Source: Pseudoduganella dura (GTDB lineage Bacteria > Pseudomonadota > Gammaproteobacteria > Burkholderiales > Burkholderiaceae_D). Taken from it: a stretch of 64,000 nucleotides of DNA. Location of the stretch: assembly GCF_009727155.1 (NCBI RefSeq), contig NZ_WNWM01000002.1, positions 5,146,001 through 5,210,000 of the forward strand, in the 5' to 3' direction. How positions within the stretch are numbered: the stretch's first letter is position 1; the number at the start of each line of letters is the position of its first letter. The notes below the pieces were generated by a model, which saw nothing but the letters and a program-made list of their open reading frames with translations, searched no databases and was not told the origin of the DNA. Made by a program: the position numbers and the translations under genes. Shown here one piece after another: positions 1 through 7,939 of this stretch.

Positions 1-1038
1 GTAAAGCTGATGGGCGGCCTGAACGACAACGCGCGCGGCCGCATCGAGGCGGCGCTGGCCGGGGTCGAACGCGGCGGCCGGCTGGCGGCGCACCTGCTGG
101 CGTTCGCCCGGCGGCAGCCGCTGCAGGCGGTCGTCATCGACCCGGGTGTCGTACTGCTCGACATGGAAGAAATGCTGCGCCGCGTGCTGGGGCCGCAGGC
201 ACGCATCAATACCGATATCACGCCCGGGGTCTGGAGCACGGCGGTCGACCCGAGCCAGCTGCACAACGTGATCCTGAACCTGGCGATCAATGCGCGCGAC
301 GCGATGCCGAACGGCGGCGCGATGACACTGCGCGCCCGCAACATCCCGGCCGGTGCCCCGGACCTGGCCGAGGTGGGCGAGGGGGAATACGTGATGATCG
401 AGGTGGCCGATACCGGCAACGGCATGCCGCCCGAGGTGCTGCAGCGAGCGTTCGAACCTTTCTTCACCACCAAGCCGACCGGGCAGGGCACGGGACTCGG
501 GCTGTCGATGGCGTATGGCTTCGTCAAGCAGTCCGGCGGCGAAATCCTGCTCAGGAGTGCGCCCGGGGATGGCACCAGCGTGCGCATTTTCCTGCGCCGC
601 AGCGCCGTGCCGGCCGTCTCGGTCGAAGAAGACAACGCGGGGGTGCCGCTGTTCGGCGGCATCGAGACGGTGCTGGTCGTGGAAGACGAGGATGACGTGC
701 GCGACGCCACCGCGCAACTGCTGCAGGCGCTGGGCTACCACGTGCTGCAGGCGCAGGATGCGGACCATGCGGCCGTGATCATCGAGAACGGCACCCGCGT
801 GGACCTGCTGTTTACCGATGTGATGATGCCGGGCAGGATGAGCAGCCTGCAACTGGCCGAACTGGTGCGCCGGCATTGCCCCGATGCGCAGATCCTGTTC
901 ACCTCGGGCTACGCGGAAGGCGTGCTGACGCATGAAGGCAGGATGGACCCGAGTATCAGCCTGCTGCCAAAGCCCTACAATCCGGATGTGCTGAGCGCCC
1001 GTATCCGGCACCTGCTGCGACGGCGCAAGGCCGCCTGA
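1..1038 (+). CDS. Hybrid sensor histidine kinase, C-terminal part (partial, begins before the window)
   Basis: The frame is open to base 1, so the 5' end with sensor domains and phospho-accepting His lies outside. Numbering from the first in-window Met (base 10), there is an HATPase_c domain with N box NLAINARDAMPNGG, G1 box DTGNGMP and F/G2 box FFTTKPTGQGTGLGLS. A receiver domain follows from about residue 215 (VLVVEDEDD), with phospho-acceptor Asp270 in LLFTDVMMPG and the conserved Lys in LLPKPY. It is therefore a PAS-type hybrid kinase that autophosphorylates and passes phosphate to its own receiver. It converges on the phytochrome operon with only 19 bp between the stops. The signal cannot be inferred from this fragment. 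Confidence 0.93.
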   Translation, partial: VKLMGGLNDNARGRIEAALAGVERGGRLAAHLLAFARRQPLQAVVIDPGVVLLDMEEMLRRVLGPQARINTDITPGVWSTAVDPSQLHNVILNLAINARDAMPNGGAMTLRARNIPAGAPDLAEVGEGEYVMIEVADTGNGMPPEVLQRAFEPFFTTKPTGQGTGLGLSMAYGFVKQSGGEILLRSAPGDGTSVRIFLRRSAVPAVSVEEDNAGVPLFGGIETVLVVEDEDDVRDATAQLLQALGYHVLQAQDADHAAVIIENGTRVDLLFTDVMMPGRMSSLQLAELVRRHCPDAQILFTSGYAEGVLTHEGRMDPSISLLPKPYNPDVLSARIRHLLRRRKAA

Positions 1039-1057
1039 ACGCTTCGAAAGCGCGCTG

Positions 1058-1516
1058 TCAGCCGATCGGCCGCACGTAGCGCTGCGAGCCTGGCGGGGGT
1101 TCGTTCAGTACCGCCCAGAAAATGCCCAGGTCCGATATCGCGCGCACGAATTCCTTGAATTCGACCGGCTTCACCACATAGGCGTTCACGCCCAGCGCAT
1201 AGCTGCGCACCAGGTCCTGCTCTTCGCGCGACGAGGTCAGCATCACGACCGGCAGCGGCCCGAGGGCGGCGGTATTGCGGATCTCCCGCAGCACTTCGAG
1301 CCCGTCGACTTTCGGCAGTTTCAGGTCGAGCAGAACCACGGCCGGATTGCCTTTCTGCCGCGCGGCATGGTCGCCACGGCAAAACAGGTAGTCGAGTGCC
1401 TCGGCGCCGTCGCGCACGACGATCACCTCGTTGGCCAGCTGGCTTTTTTCCAGCGCGATCAGGGTCAGTTCGAGGTCGTGGGGGTTGTCTTCCACGAGCA
1501 GGATGGGTTTCAGCAT
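1058..1516 (-). CDS. Single-domain response regulator (Rcp1-like), partner of the phytochrome kinase
   Basis: 152 residues, entirely a receiver domain: acidic pair VEDN (Glu9-Asp10), phospho-acceptor Asp64 in LLDLKLPKVDG, the Thr/Ser switch in MLTSS and Lys in VVKPVEF. The C-terminus has the extended form typical of Rcp1/BphP-associated regulators (EFKEFVRAISDLGIFW). ATG 1514-1516 was chosen because it starts the conserved MLKPILLVEDN and lies 5 bp after the stop of the upstream kinase, implying one transcript and possible translational coupling. With no output domain it probably relays phosphate to another protein or acts by protein contact. The family assignment is firm; the downstream target is unknown. 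Confidence 0.92.
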   Translation of the reverse strand: MLKPILLVEDNPHDLELTLIALEKSQLANEVIVVRDGAEALDYLFCRGDHAARQKGNPAVVLLDLKLPKVDGLEVLREIRNTAALGPLPVVMLTSSREEQDLVRSYALGVNAYVVKPVEFKEFVRAISDLGIFWAVLNEPPPGSQRYVRPIG

Positions 1517-1521
1517 ACGGT

Positions 1522-3744
1522 CTATGACGTGTGGGGGATGGAAAAGGTAAAGGTCGCGCCCTGGCCGGGCGCGGAGAAAGCGGTCACCGTGCCGCCATGG
1601 CGCTCGACGATGCGGCGCACGTTGGCCAGGCCGATGCCCGTGCCCTGGAAATCTTCCATCCGGTGCAGCCGCTGGAAGACGCCGAACAGCTTGTGCACAT
1701 AGTCCATGTTGAAGCCCACGCCGTTGTCCGCCACCGTGAACACGGTCGCGGCGGCGTCGCGCCGGCCGTCCACGCTGATCACGGCCGGATCGCGCGTGCC
1801 GGTGAACTTCACGGCGTTGGCCAGCAGGTTGTACAGGGCCAGCTGGATGAACGCGGGATCGGCCGCGATGGCCGGCAGGTCGCCCACGTGCCAGTCGATG
1901 CGGCGGCTGCCGGTGTCGAGGGACAGTTTCTCGATGCAGGATCGCACCAGCTCGTTCATGTCCACCTCCACCGGCCGCAGCGATGCGCGGCCCATCTGCG
2001 AAAAACTCAGCAGGTCGTCCACCAGCTTGCCGGCCAGGCGTGCCGATTCCTTGATGTTGGTAAGGAAGCGATGCTGCTTTTCGGGCGGACCGCTGCCGGC
2101 CGTTTCCAGCAGCAGGTCGGAAAAGCCGACGATGTGCCGCAGCGGCGCGCGCAGGTCGTGCGACACCGAATAGGAAAACGCCTCGAGTTCCTTGTTGGCA
2201 CGGCCCAGCTCCTCGGCCAGTTCGGCCATCTGCTCGGCGCGCTCGAGCGCGATACCCAGCAGCGCGGTGCGGAACTCCAGCGCCATTTCGATCTCGCCCG
2301 GGTGCCACGGCGCCGACGTGCCATGCACCGTTTCGCGCCACGAATCGAAGCTGGTGCGGGGGCTGAGCTGGGTCGGCGAACCTGCCGCGGCATCCTTCGC
2401 GTGCGGGTTGCCGGCCCAGTCGATCGTGTACACGAATTCGGGGCGGAACCACAGCAGGTAATGCTTGTGGATGCGCGAGATCGGCATCGCCAGCAGGCCG
2501 CTGGCGCTTTGCCGGTACGCGCCGGCAGGCGCGAATTCGGCGCCGAGCCGGTCGGTGTAGTACACATCGTAATGCGGCTTCACCTGCAGCCAGGAAATCA
2601 GTTCGCGCAGCTGCGGCTCGTCCGGCGTATCGCCATAGCCGACGATGCGGTCGTCGACGATGATGGCCGCGCCGCCCGCCCGGGCGAATTGCAGCAGCTC
2701 CGGAAACACGTTGCCCATGTTTTCGATGAAGTTGGCGCCCTGCGTGAGTCCGGCCAGTACCGACACCATGATGCGCCGCACTTCCAGCCGGAATTGCAGT
2801 TCGTCGTGCACCTCGCGGCTCTCGATGCGCAGCGCCAGGATCTGGCCCAGCTGCTCGCAGGCGGTGCGCTTGTCGAACGTGAGCTGGCATGGCGTGGCGT
2901 TGTGGCAGGAAATCAGACCCCACAGCCTGCCTTTGACCATCAGCGAAACGGACATCGACGCCAGCGTGCCCATGTTGCGCATATATTGCAGGTGCACCGG
3001 CGACACGCTGCGTAGTGCGGCGAACGACAGGTCGTTCGGCGCGCCGGTCAGGGGATTGTCGCGCGGTACCAGCTGCGAGGGCGTGTAGTCGGCATCGCCG
3101 ATCAGGCGGATGCGGTTCGATACGTACAGCTCGCGCGCCTGCCGGGGAATGTCGGTGGCGGGAAAGCGCTGGCCGAGGTAGGAGGGCAGGTTGCCGTCGC
3201 CGCTCTCGGCCAGCACGTGGCCGTGGCCTTCGCCATCGAACTGGTAGACGAGCACGCGGTTAAAGCCGGTGACGGTGCGGATTTCGTCCGCCGCCCGCGC
3301 GCTCATCGTCTCGATCGTGTCGGTATCGTTCAGCTGTTGCAGGAAATTGCCGACCAATGGATACAGATGGCGGAAATCGGCCGCGCCGGCGCGCGTCACC
3401 GCTTCGAATTCCAGCATCAGCAGCGAATCGTAGCGGTGCATCAGCACATCGAAGGCGCCGCGCGCCAGCCGCACGGTCGCCGCGAACGAAGGGCGTTCCG
3501 CCGCGAGCGGCAGCTCCGGAGCCAGCTGGGCAGCGGCATCGCTGCCGATCACGTCCGCCAGGGCGCGTCCCAGCGCGGCCACCGGCGCCATGCCCAGGTA
3601 ACGTTCGATATTGTCGCTGACCTGAACGATGACACCTTGCGGCGATAGCGCCAGCACGCAGCCGTGCGGCTGGATGCTGCCCGGCGTGCGAATCGGTTCC
3701 CGGTCGCAACTGCTGAGGTCTATCGTTGGGCTTGCTTGTGTCAT
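1522..3744 (-). CDS. bphP: Bacteriophytochrome histidine kinase
   Basis: 740 residues with classical PAS-GAF-PHY-HisKA-HATPase architecture. The biliverdin-ligating Cys13 is at the N-terminus just before DREPIRTPGSIQPHG. The GAF pocket has FPATDIP (PASDIP in most family members) and a nearby RLIGDADYTP. A PHY domain spans about residues 320-505. The H box is SYSVSHDLRAPLRH with phospho-acceptor His529, followed by N box NLLANAVKF and G boxes VADNGVGF and GTGIGLANV. All residues for biliverdin attachment and kinase activity are present. It should sense red/far-red light and phosphorylate the regulator encoded 5 bp downstream. No bphO (heme oxygenase) is in this window, so chromophore supply must be encoded elsewhere. 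Confidence 0.97.
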   Translation of the reverse strand: MTQASPTIDLSSCDREPIRTPGSIQPHGCVLALSPQGVIVQVSDNIERYLGMAPVAALGRALADVIGSDAAAQLAPELPLAAERPSFAATVRLARGAFDVLMHRYDSLLMLEFEAVTRAGAADFRHLYPLVGNFLQQLNDTDTIETMSARAADEIRTVTGFNRVLVYQFDGEGHGHVLAESGDGNLPSYLGQRFPATDIPRQARELYVSNRIRLIGDADYTPSQLVPRDNPLTGAPNDLSFAALRSVSPVHLQYMRNMGTLASMSVSLMVKGRLWGLISCHNATPCQLTFDKRTACEQLGQILALRIESREVHDELQFRLEVRRIMVSVLAGLTQGANFIENMGNVFPELLQFARAGGAAIIVDDRIVGYGDTPDEPQLRELISWLQVKPHYDVYYTDRLGAEFAPAGAYRQSASGLLAMPISRIHKHYLLWFRPEFVYTIDWAGNPHAKDAAAGSPTQLSPRTSFDSWRETVHGTSAPWHPGEIEMALEFRTALLGIALERAEQMAELAEELGRANKELEAFSYSVSHDLRAPLRHIVGFSDLLLETAGSGPPEKQHRFLTNIKESARLAGKLVDDLLSFSQMGRASLRPVEVDMNELVRSCIEKLSLDTGSRRIDWHVGDLPAIAADPAFIQLALYNLLANAVKFTGTRDPAVISVDGRRDAAATVFTVADNGVGFNMDYVHKLFGVFQRLHRMEDFQGTGIGLANVRRIVERHGGTVTAFSAPGQGATFTFSIPHTS

Positions 3745-3801
3745 GGACAGAATTTTACCGGCAAATGGTCGGCATTGCGTACAACGGGGCGGCGGGCGGT
3801 A

Positions 3802-4476
3802 TCAGCGTACGCTCTGCAACAGGAACGACGGCTGGCCGCAGCTCTTCTGCGAGCGCTTGATCTCGGCCTGTCCGCAACTGCGCGACGCGCCGTCGGGCCG
3901 GTAGCAGACACGGATCTCGCGCAGGAAACGGCCGGACCCGCCGCAGAACGGCACGATCGCATCGCTGGCCAGCCGTGGATTGGCGGCACGGAAGGCATCC
4001 TTGAACCCGGCCACCGTCACCCGTACCGGCTGCTCCGGCGCCCGGTAGGCGGCCGGCACCACCACGGCATCCTTCAGCTTCGCCGACAGCGCCAGGTACT
4101 GTTCCGGTGCGAGGCCCGAGCAGGTGCCGTGCTTCGTCCATTCGTGCCCGATCAGCTTGGGCGAAGGGTAGATCGCCTCGTATTTGCGGCGCACCTGGGG
4201 CGGCAGCGGCTCGCGCGAGCAGCTCTGCGGATAACCGTTTTCGTATTGCGGCCACAAACCGTGCAGCACGAAACCGAGCCGGCGGCCGCTGCCGCACTGG
4301 TTCGGGTCGCGCCCGCCATTGGTAGCGCAGTACGAAGGCGACCAGGACAGGGCCAGTGCGTAGTAATCGAACTGCCCGGGCTCGCCGACGTTCCTGTTCC
4401 TGTCGGCCGCGCCCGCGGTGCTGCACAGCACGGCCGCCGCCAGCAGGAGCGCCGTACGGCTAATCGCTTGTTGCAT
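3802..4476 (-). CDS. Secreted ribonuclease T2 family protein
   Basis: 224 residues with an N-terminal signal peptide (MQQAISRTALLLAAAVLC, cleavage probably after AGA or GAA near residue 23). Both catalytic blocks of RNase T2 are present: CAS I FVLHGLWPQY with His72 and CAS II HEWTKHGTC with His111, Glu112, Lys115 and His116. Eight or so Cys suggest disulfides in a periplasmic or secreted enzyme that cleaves RNA through 2',3'-cyclic phosphates. ATG 4476 is preferred because GGAGAG lies 5-6 bases upstream; an ATG 12 bases further up (4488) would add MESN, and a much longer frame to 4632 lacks support. Transcribed in the same direction as bphP, 57 bp beyond its start. Confidence 0.93.
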   Translation of the reverse strand: MQQAISRTALLLAAAVLCSTAGAADRNRNVGEPGQFDYYALALSWSPSYCATNGGRDPNQCGSGRRLGFVLHGLWPQYENGYPQSCSREPLPPQVRRKYEAIYPSPKLIGHEWTKHGTCSGLAPEQYLALSAKLKDAVVVPAAYRAPEQPVRVTVAGFKDAFRAANPRLASDAIVPFCGGSGRFLREIRVCYRPDGASRSCGQAEIKRSQKSCGQPSFLLQSVR

Positions 4477-4798
4477 GTTGCTCTCCATTGTTTCCAGGCT
4501 CCGGCGTCCGGCCCCGGCCCCGGTACGGGCAAGGCTGCCGGAGGCGGAAAAGCTCATGGCGCTTCCCGCTGATCCCGCGGAAACGGGCGCCGCCCGGACA
4601 AAGGCGGGAGTGTAGCACGACAGGAATGTCATATTGCCATGCCATTCTCCCTTTCAAATGGTGCTACTCGCAAAGCCATATGCGTTGATAACATGCCAAT
4701 TGATTGAATGTCACTTGCAATAATGGCACCAATGAAGAATTCGCGTATTCATGGCGAATTGCCAACAAAACTTTTTCAATTTTTTTTGAAGAAAAGCC

Positions 4799-4826
4799 TA
4801 AAGTTCCGGCGGCACCTGCCGTTACC
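4799..4826 (+). promoter_or_regulatory. Putative FliA (sigma-28) promoter 1 upstream of flhDC
   Basis: TAAA at 4799-4802 and GCCGTTAC at 4819-4826, spacing 16. This is close to the enterobacterial FliA consensus TAAA-N15-GCCGATAA. It points towards flhD, about 375 bases upstream, in an otherwise gene-free AT-rich stretch, and the surrounding 40 bases recur at 4908 (see next promoter). Identified by motif only; no transcript data. Confidence 0.65.
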
Positions 4827-4907
4827 CCATCCAGATGTCCGGAAAAGCATTCTTGTTCGTTGCATTGGATGACAGGAAAAAATTATAAAATTTTTTGGCT
4901 GTCACCC

Positions 4908-4934
4908 TAAAGTTCCCGCCAAGGCTGCCGTAAC
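4908..4934 (+). promoter_or_regulatory. Putative FliA (sigma-28) promoter 2 upstream of flhDC
   Basis: TAAA at 4908-4911, exactly 15 bases, then GCCGTAAC at 4927-4934, an almost perfect FliA site. It is a diverged direct repeat of the 4799 site: both continue into a shared CAGATGTC a few bases after the -10. The two sites lie 109 bp apart, with an A/T hairpin-like stretch (around 4875-4896) between them. No other gene start lies between here and flhD at 5202, so flhDC is the likely target. Confidence 0.72.
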
Positions 4935-5061
4935 CGGTACAGATGTCGCTAAAAAGCGTCAACCAGGCATCCTGATTCAGGCGATAAAACGAAGTTTTTC
5001 GCTTACATCCTGAAGCCCGGCATTCCTCCGCAAAGCCGCGCCAATACTGGCGCGTCCCCAT

Positions 5062-5105
5062 GATCGCCCTGCGTTTGTCAGACAAACGCTGACAGGGCGC
5101 GATCG
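5062..5105 (+). promoter_or_regulatory. Large stem-loop in the flhD leader
   Basis: The inner arms GCGTTTGTC and GACAAACGC form a perfect 9-bp stem around a single A. Outer arms GATCGCCCTG and CAGGG(CG)CGATC extend it, with small bulges. No T-run follows, so it is not an intrinsic terminator. It lies about 100 bases before the flhD start inside the presumed 5' UTR and may affect mRNA stability or be a protein or sRNA target. The pairing is visible; the function is inferred. Confidence 0.55.
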
Positions 5106-5201
5106 TCGTTTCCCTACAGCAAATACAGACACCGGCCTCTTCTCGTGCTGCGGCCCCTACAGCAGAATGTGTCTCAACGGAAACGATTTGAGGAGCACAC
5201 A

Positions 5202-5519
5202 ATGACTGCGAACGACATGATGGCCGAGATCCGCGATGCGAACCTGAGCTACCTGATGCTGGCCCAGCAGATGATCCGCGCGGACAAGGTCACCGCCATT
5301 TTCCGGCTCGGCATCTCGACCGACATTGCCGACCTGATCGAAGGCATGAGCAATGCCCAGATCCTGAAGCTGGCAGGCGGCAACATGATGCTGGCCCGTT
5401 TCCGCTTCGACGACAGCGCGATCCTGGGCATGCTGACCAACTACAACAAGGACCGCTCGCTGGCCCAGTCGCACGCGGCGATCCTGATGGCCGGACAGGG
5501 CGTCGAAGAAATCGCCTGA
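5202..5519 (+). CDS. flhD: Flagellar master transcriptional activator subunit FlhD
   Basis: 105 residues, matching the usual FlhD length, with the conserved core EIRDANLSYLMLAQQMIRADK and FRLGIS. FlhD forms a FlhD4C2 heterohexamer with FlhC that activates class II flagellar promoters with sigma-70. ATG 5202 was chosen over an in-frame upstream ATG at 5145 because AGGAG (5191-5195) sits 6 bases before it and it starts at the conserved N-terminus. flhC follows after 65 bp. The gene has an unusually long leader containing two FliA-type promoters and a stem-loop, suggesting regulation at transcription and mRNA level. Confidence 0.96.
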   Translation: MTANDMMAEIRDANLSYLMLAQQMIRADKVTAIFRLGISTDIADLIEGMSNAQILKLAGGNMMLARFRFDDSAILGMLTNYNKDRSLAQSHAAILMAGQGVEEIA

Positions 5520-5584
5520 GCGGTACACTCGCGGTCATTCCGCAGTCATTGATCCTATATAACAAGCTGGACGGGGAGTGAAAC

Positions 5585-6136
5585 ATGAGCAATGCCGGTA
5601 AAAAAAGCGTCGTCACCGAAGCGCAGGAGATCGGGCTCGCTATCGAGCTGATCAACCTGGGTGCAAGGCTGCAATTGCTCGAATCCGAAGTGTCGCTGTC
5701 GCGCGAGCGCCTGCTCAAGCTGTACAAGGAGCTCAAGGGCGTGTCGCCGCCGAAAGGCATGCTGCCGTTTTCGACCGACTGGTTCCTGACCTGGCAGCCG
5801 AACATCCATGCTTCGCTGTTCATGAACATCCACGATTTCCTGGTGCAGCACGCGGGCGCCACCGGTATCCACGCCGTGATGAAGGCTTACCAGCTGTATC
5901 TGGAGCAGATGCCGCCCGCGCCAGGCGAAGAGCCGCTGCTGTCGCTGACGCGGGCCTGGACGCTGGTGCGCTTCTTCGGCAGCCGGATGCTGGAACTGAA
6001 GGGGTGCCGCAAGTGCCAGGGCAAGTTCATCGTCAACGGCATGGACCTGAACGGCGATTACCACTGCGGCCTGTGCCACATGCCTTCGCGGGCCGGCAAG
6101 ACGCGCAAAGCCAGGGAAGAGGCCGTCGCCGCGTGA
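5585..6136 (+). CDS. flhC: Flagellar master transcriptional activator subunit FlhC
   Basis: 183 residues. The C-terminal zinc site is intact: Cys141 and Cys144 (CRKC) with Cys161 and Cys164 (CGLC), matching the four Cys of enterobacterial FlhC that hold the zinc cluster needed for DNA binding. The N-terminal half carries the FlhC helical core ([20 protein letters not shown]). GGGGAG lies 6-7 bases upstream of the ATG. Forms an operon with flhD; a strong terminator at 6172-6209 follows directly, so flhDC probably forms its own transcription unit. Confidence 0.97.
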   Translation: MSNAGKKSVVTEAQEIGLAIELINLGARLQLLESEVSLSRERLLKLYKELKGVSPPKGMLPFSTDWFLTWQPNIHASLFMNIHDFLVQHAGATGIHAVMKAYQLYLEQMPPAPGEEPLLSLTRAWTLVRFFGSRMLELKGCRKCQGKFIVNGMDLNGDYHCGLCHMPSRAGKTRKAREEAVAA

Positions 6137-6171
6137 CCCGCCGTGTAAGCCTTCGCAAACATTCCGTCGGG

Positions 6172-6209
6172 AAAAGCCGGGGTAGCGCATGACGTCACCC
6201 CGGCTTTTT
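6172..6209 (+). terminator. Rho-independent terminator of flhDC
   Basis: Perfect 11-bp stem AAAGCCGGGGT (6173-6183) / ACCCCGGCTTT (6197-6207) with a 13-base loop and a T5 tail (6205-6209). It begins 36 bases after the flhC stop. The ATG at 6189 of the following methyltransferase frame lies inside the loop. Confidence 0.88.
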
Positions 6210-6953
6210 CATTTGCCGGCCGTGCGCGCACTGCTCGTGCAATTGTTCGCCCTGCTGCCCACCGCCGCGCTGGCGGTGGGGCTCGAGACGTTCGGCCGTG
6301 GACTGACACTGCTGGAGGCGACCGCGCTGCAGGGCGTGGTCGCCATGCTGGTGACATGGAAGATCGGCCTGGCGCCATGGTGGCGCCTCATCCAGCTGCT
6401 GTTCCCTGTCGCGCTGCTGGCCGCGCTCGGACTGCGATTGCCGCCCGTGCTGTTCCTCGCGGTCTTCATCCTGCTGCTGGGCTGGTACTGGTCCACGTTT
6501 CGCACCCAGGTACCGTACTTTCCTTCCAATCCCGCGGTGTGGCGGGCAGTCGAGGCCTTGCTGCCGGCCCGGCCCGGCGCGCGGGTCATCGACGTGGGCA
6601 GCGGCCTTGGCGGGTTGACGCTGCACCTGTCACGTGCCCGGCCGGATGCCGAATGCGCCGGCATCGAGCTGGCGCCGTTGCCGTATTTATATTCGAAATG
6701 GCGTGCAGGAATTACCGGTAGTGGCGCGCGATTCATTCGCGGCGATTATGAGAAGATCGATTTTGGCGAGTATGACGTGGTGTTTGCCTATTTATCACCG
6801 GCGGTAATGTCGGGCCTTTTTGATAAGGCACGCCGCGAGATGAAAGTTGGCAGCCTGTTAGTAAGTTACGAATTCAATATCCCGGGTTTCAAACCGGACA
6901 AGACCATCTTTACCACAGAGGGAGCACCGCCACTATTTGTTTGGCTGTTTTGA
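6189..6953 (+). CDS. Membrane-anchored class I SAM-dependent methyltransferase
   Basis: 254 residues if started at 6189. The first ~115 residues hold three or four hydrophobic helices (roughly 12-35, 40-60, 67-100), ending in LLLGWYWSTF. The rest is a Rossmann methyltransferase with SAM motif I VIDVGSGLGG at 133-142, acidic motif II IELAP and a motif IV-like DVVFAYLSP. The substrate is unknown. It sits between flhC and motA, but its apparent ATG lies in the loop of the flhDC terminator and has no Shine-Dalgarno site. A later start (for example GTG at 6222) or structure-controlled translation is therefore possible. The last third is noticeably more A/T-rich than neighbouring genes. Domain call confident; start and role uncertain. 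Confidence 0.82.
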   Translation: MTSPRLFHLPAVRALLVQLFALLPTAALAVGLETFGRGLTLLEATALQGVVAMLVTWKIGLAPWWRLIQLLFPVALLAALGLRLPPVLFLAVFILLLGWYWSTFRTQVPYFPSNPAVWRAVEALLPARPGARVIDVGSGLGGLTLHLSRARPDAECAGIELAPLPYLYSKWRAGITGSGARFIRGDYEKIDFGEYDVVFAYLSPAVMSGLFDKARREMKVGSLLVSYEFNIPGFKPDKTIFTTEGAPPLFVWLF

Positions 6954-7045
6954 TTGGCTTTCTCTTGCGAGGGCGGCTGTCTCACGCTATTGTAGTTCCT
7001 TGTGGAATCATTTGCTGCGCCCCATTCTTATAGGAGTTTGCAGGC

Positions 7046-7906
7046 TTGCTAGTAATTATCGGTTATATCGTGGTCTGCGCCAGCGTGTTTGGCGGCTATG
7101 CGCTGGCCGGCGGACATCTCGCGGGCCTGTTCCAGCCGTTGGAACTGCTGATGATCGGTGGCGGCGCGGTGGGCGCCTTCTTCGTCGGCAATAACAGCAA
7201 GGCCATCAAGGCGACGCTGGCCGCCCTGCCGACGCTGTTCAAGGGCTCGCGCTATACCAAGGAACTGTACATGGACCTGATGTCGCTGCTGTTCGACGTC
7301 CTGTCCAAGGTGCGCAAGGAAGGCCTGATGTCGATCGAGGGCGATATCGAAACGCCGGAACAGAGCCCGCTGTTCTCGAAGTACCCGTCGGTGCTCGAGG
7401 ATCACCACGTCGTGGAATTCATGACGGATTACCTGCGCCTGATGGTGTCCGGCAACATGGATGCGTTCCAGATCGAAAACCTGATGGACAACGAACTGGA
7501 AACCCACCACCACGAAGGCGCCGTGCCGGCGCACGTGATCGCCAAGCTGGGCGACGGCCTGCCGGCCTTCGGCATCGTGGCGGCGGTGATGGGCGTGGTG
7601 CACACGATGGAATCGGTGGGCATGCCGCCTTCCGAGCTGGGCATGCTGATCGCGCATGCGCTGGTCGGCACCTTCCTCGGTATCCTGCTGGCCTACGGTT
7701 TCGTCGGGCCACTGTCCAGCCTGCTGGAACAGAAGCTGGAAGAATCGACCAAGATGTTCCAGTGCGTGAAGGTGACGCTGCTGGCCAGCCTGAACGGCTA
7801 TGCGCCGGCACTGGCGGTCGAATTCGGCCGCAAGGTGCTGTACTCGACCGAACGCCCCACGTTCGCCGAGCTCGAAGACCACATCAAGAAATCCAAGTCG
7901 AAGTAA
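7046..7906 (+). CDS. motA: Flagellar motor stator protein MotA
   Basis: 286 residues. Four-helix stator subunit with the typical start LVIIGYIVV, FGGYALAGGHL, and the C-terminal pair of helices around PAFGIVAAVMGVVHTM and GTFLGILLAYGFVGPLS, containing the conserved prolines of the proton path. It begins with TTG: AGGAG at 7032-7036 is correctly spaced and the reading begins exactly at the conserved (M)LVIIGY, with no ATG nearby in frame. MotA4/5-MotB2 conducts protons to drive flagellar rotation. motB follows after 33 bp. No FliA-type promoter was found in the 92-bp gap upstream. Confidence 0.97.
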   Translation: MLVIIGYIVVCASVFGGYALAGGHLAGLFQPLELLMIGGGAVGAFFVGNNSKAIKATLAALPTLFKGSRYTKELYMDLMSLLFDVLSKVRKEGLMSIEGDIETPEQSPLFSKYPSVLEDHHVVEFMTDYLRLMVSGNMDAFQIENLMDNELETHHHEGAVPAHVIAKLGDGLPAFGIVAAVMGVVHTMESVGMPPSELGMLIAHALVGTFLGILLAYGFVGPLSSLLEQKLEESTKMFQCVKVTLLASLNGYAPALAVEFGRKVLYSTERPTFAELEDHIKKSKSK

Positions 7907-7939
7907 TGGGCGTGAACATCCGGACGGGGAGCACACATC

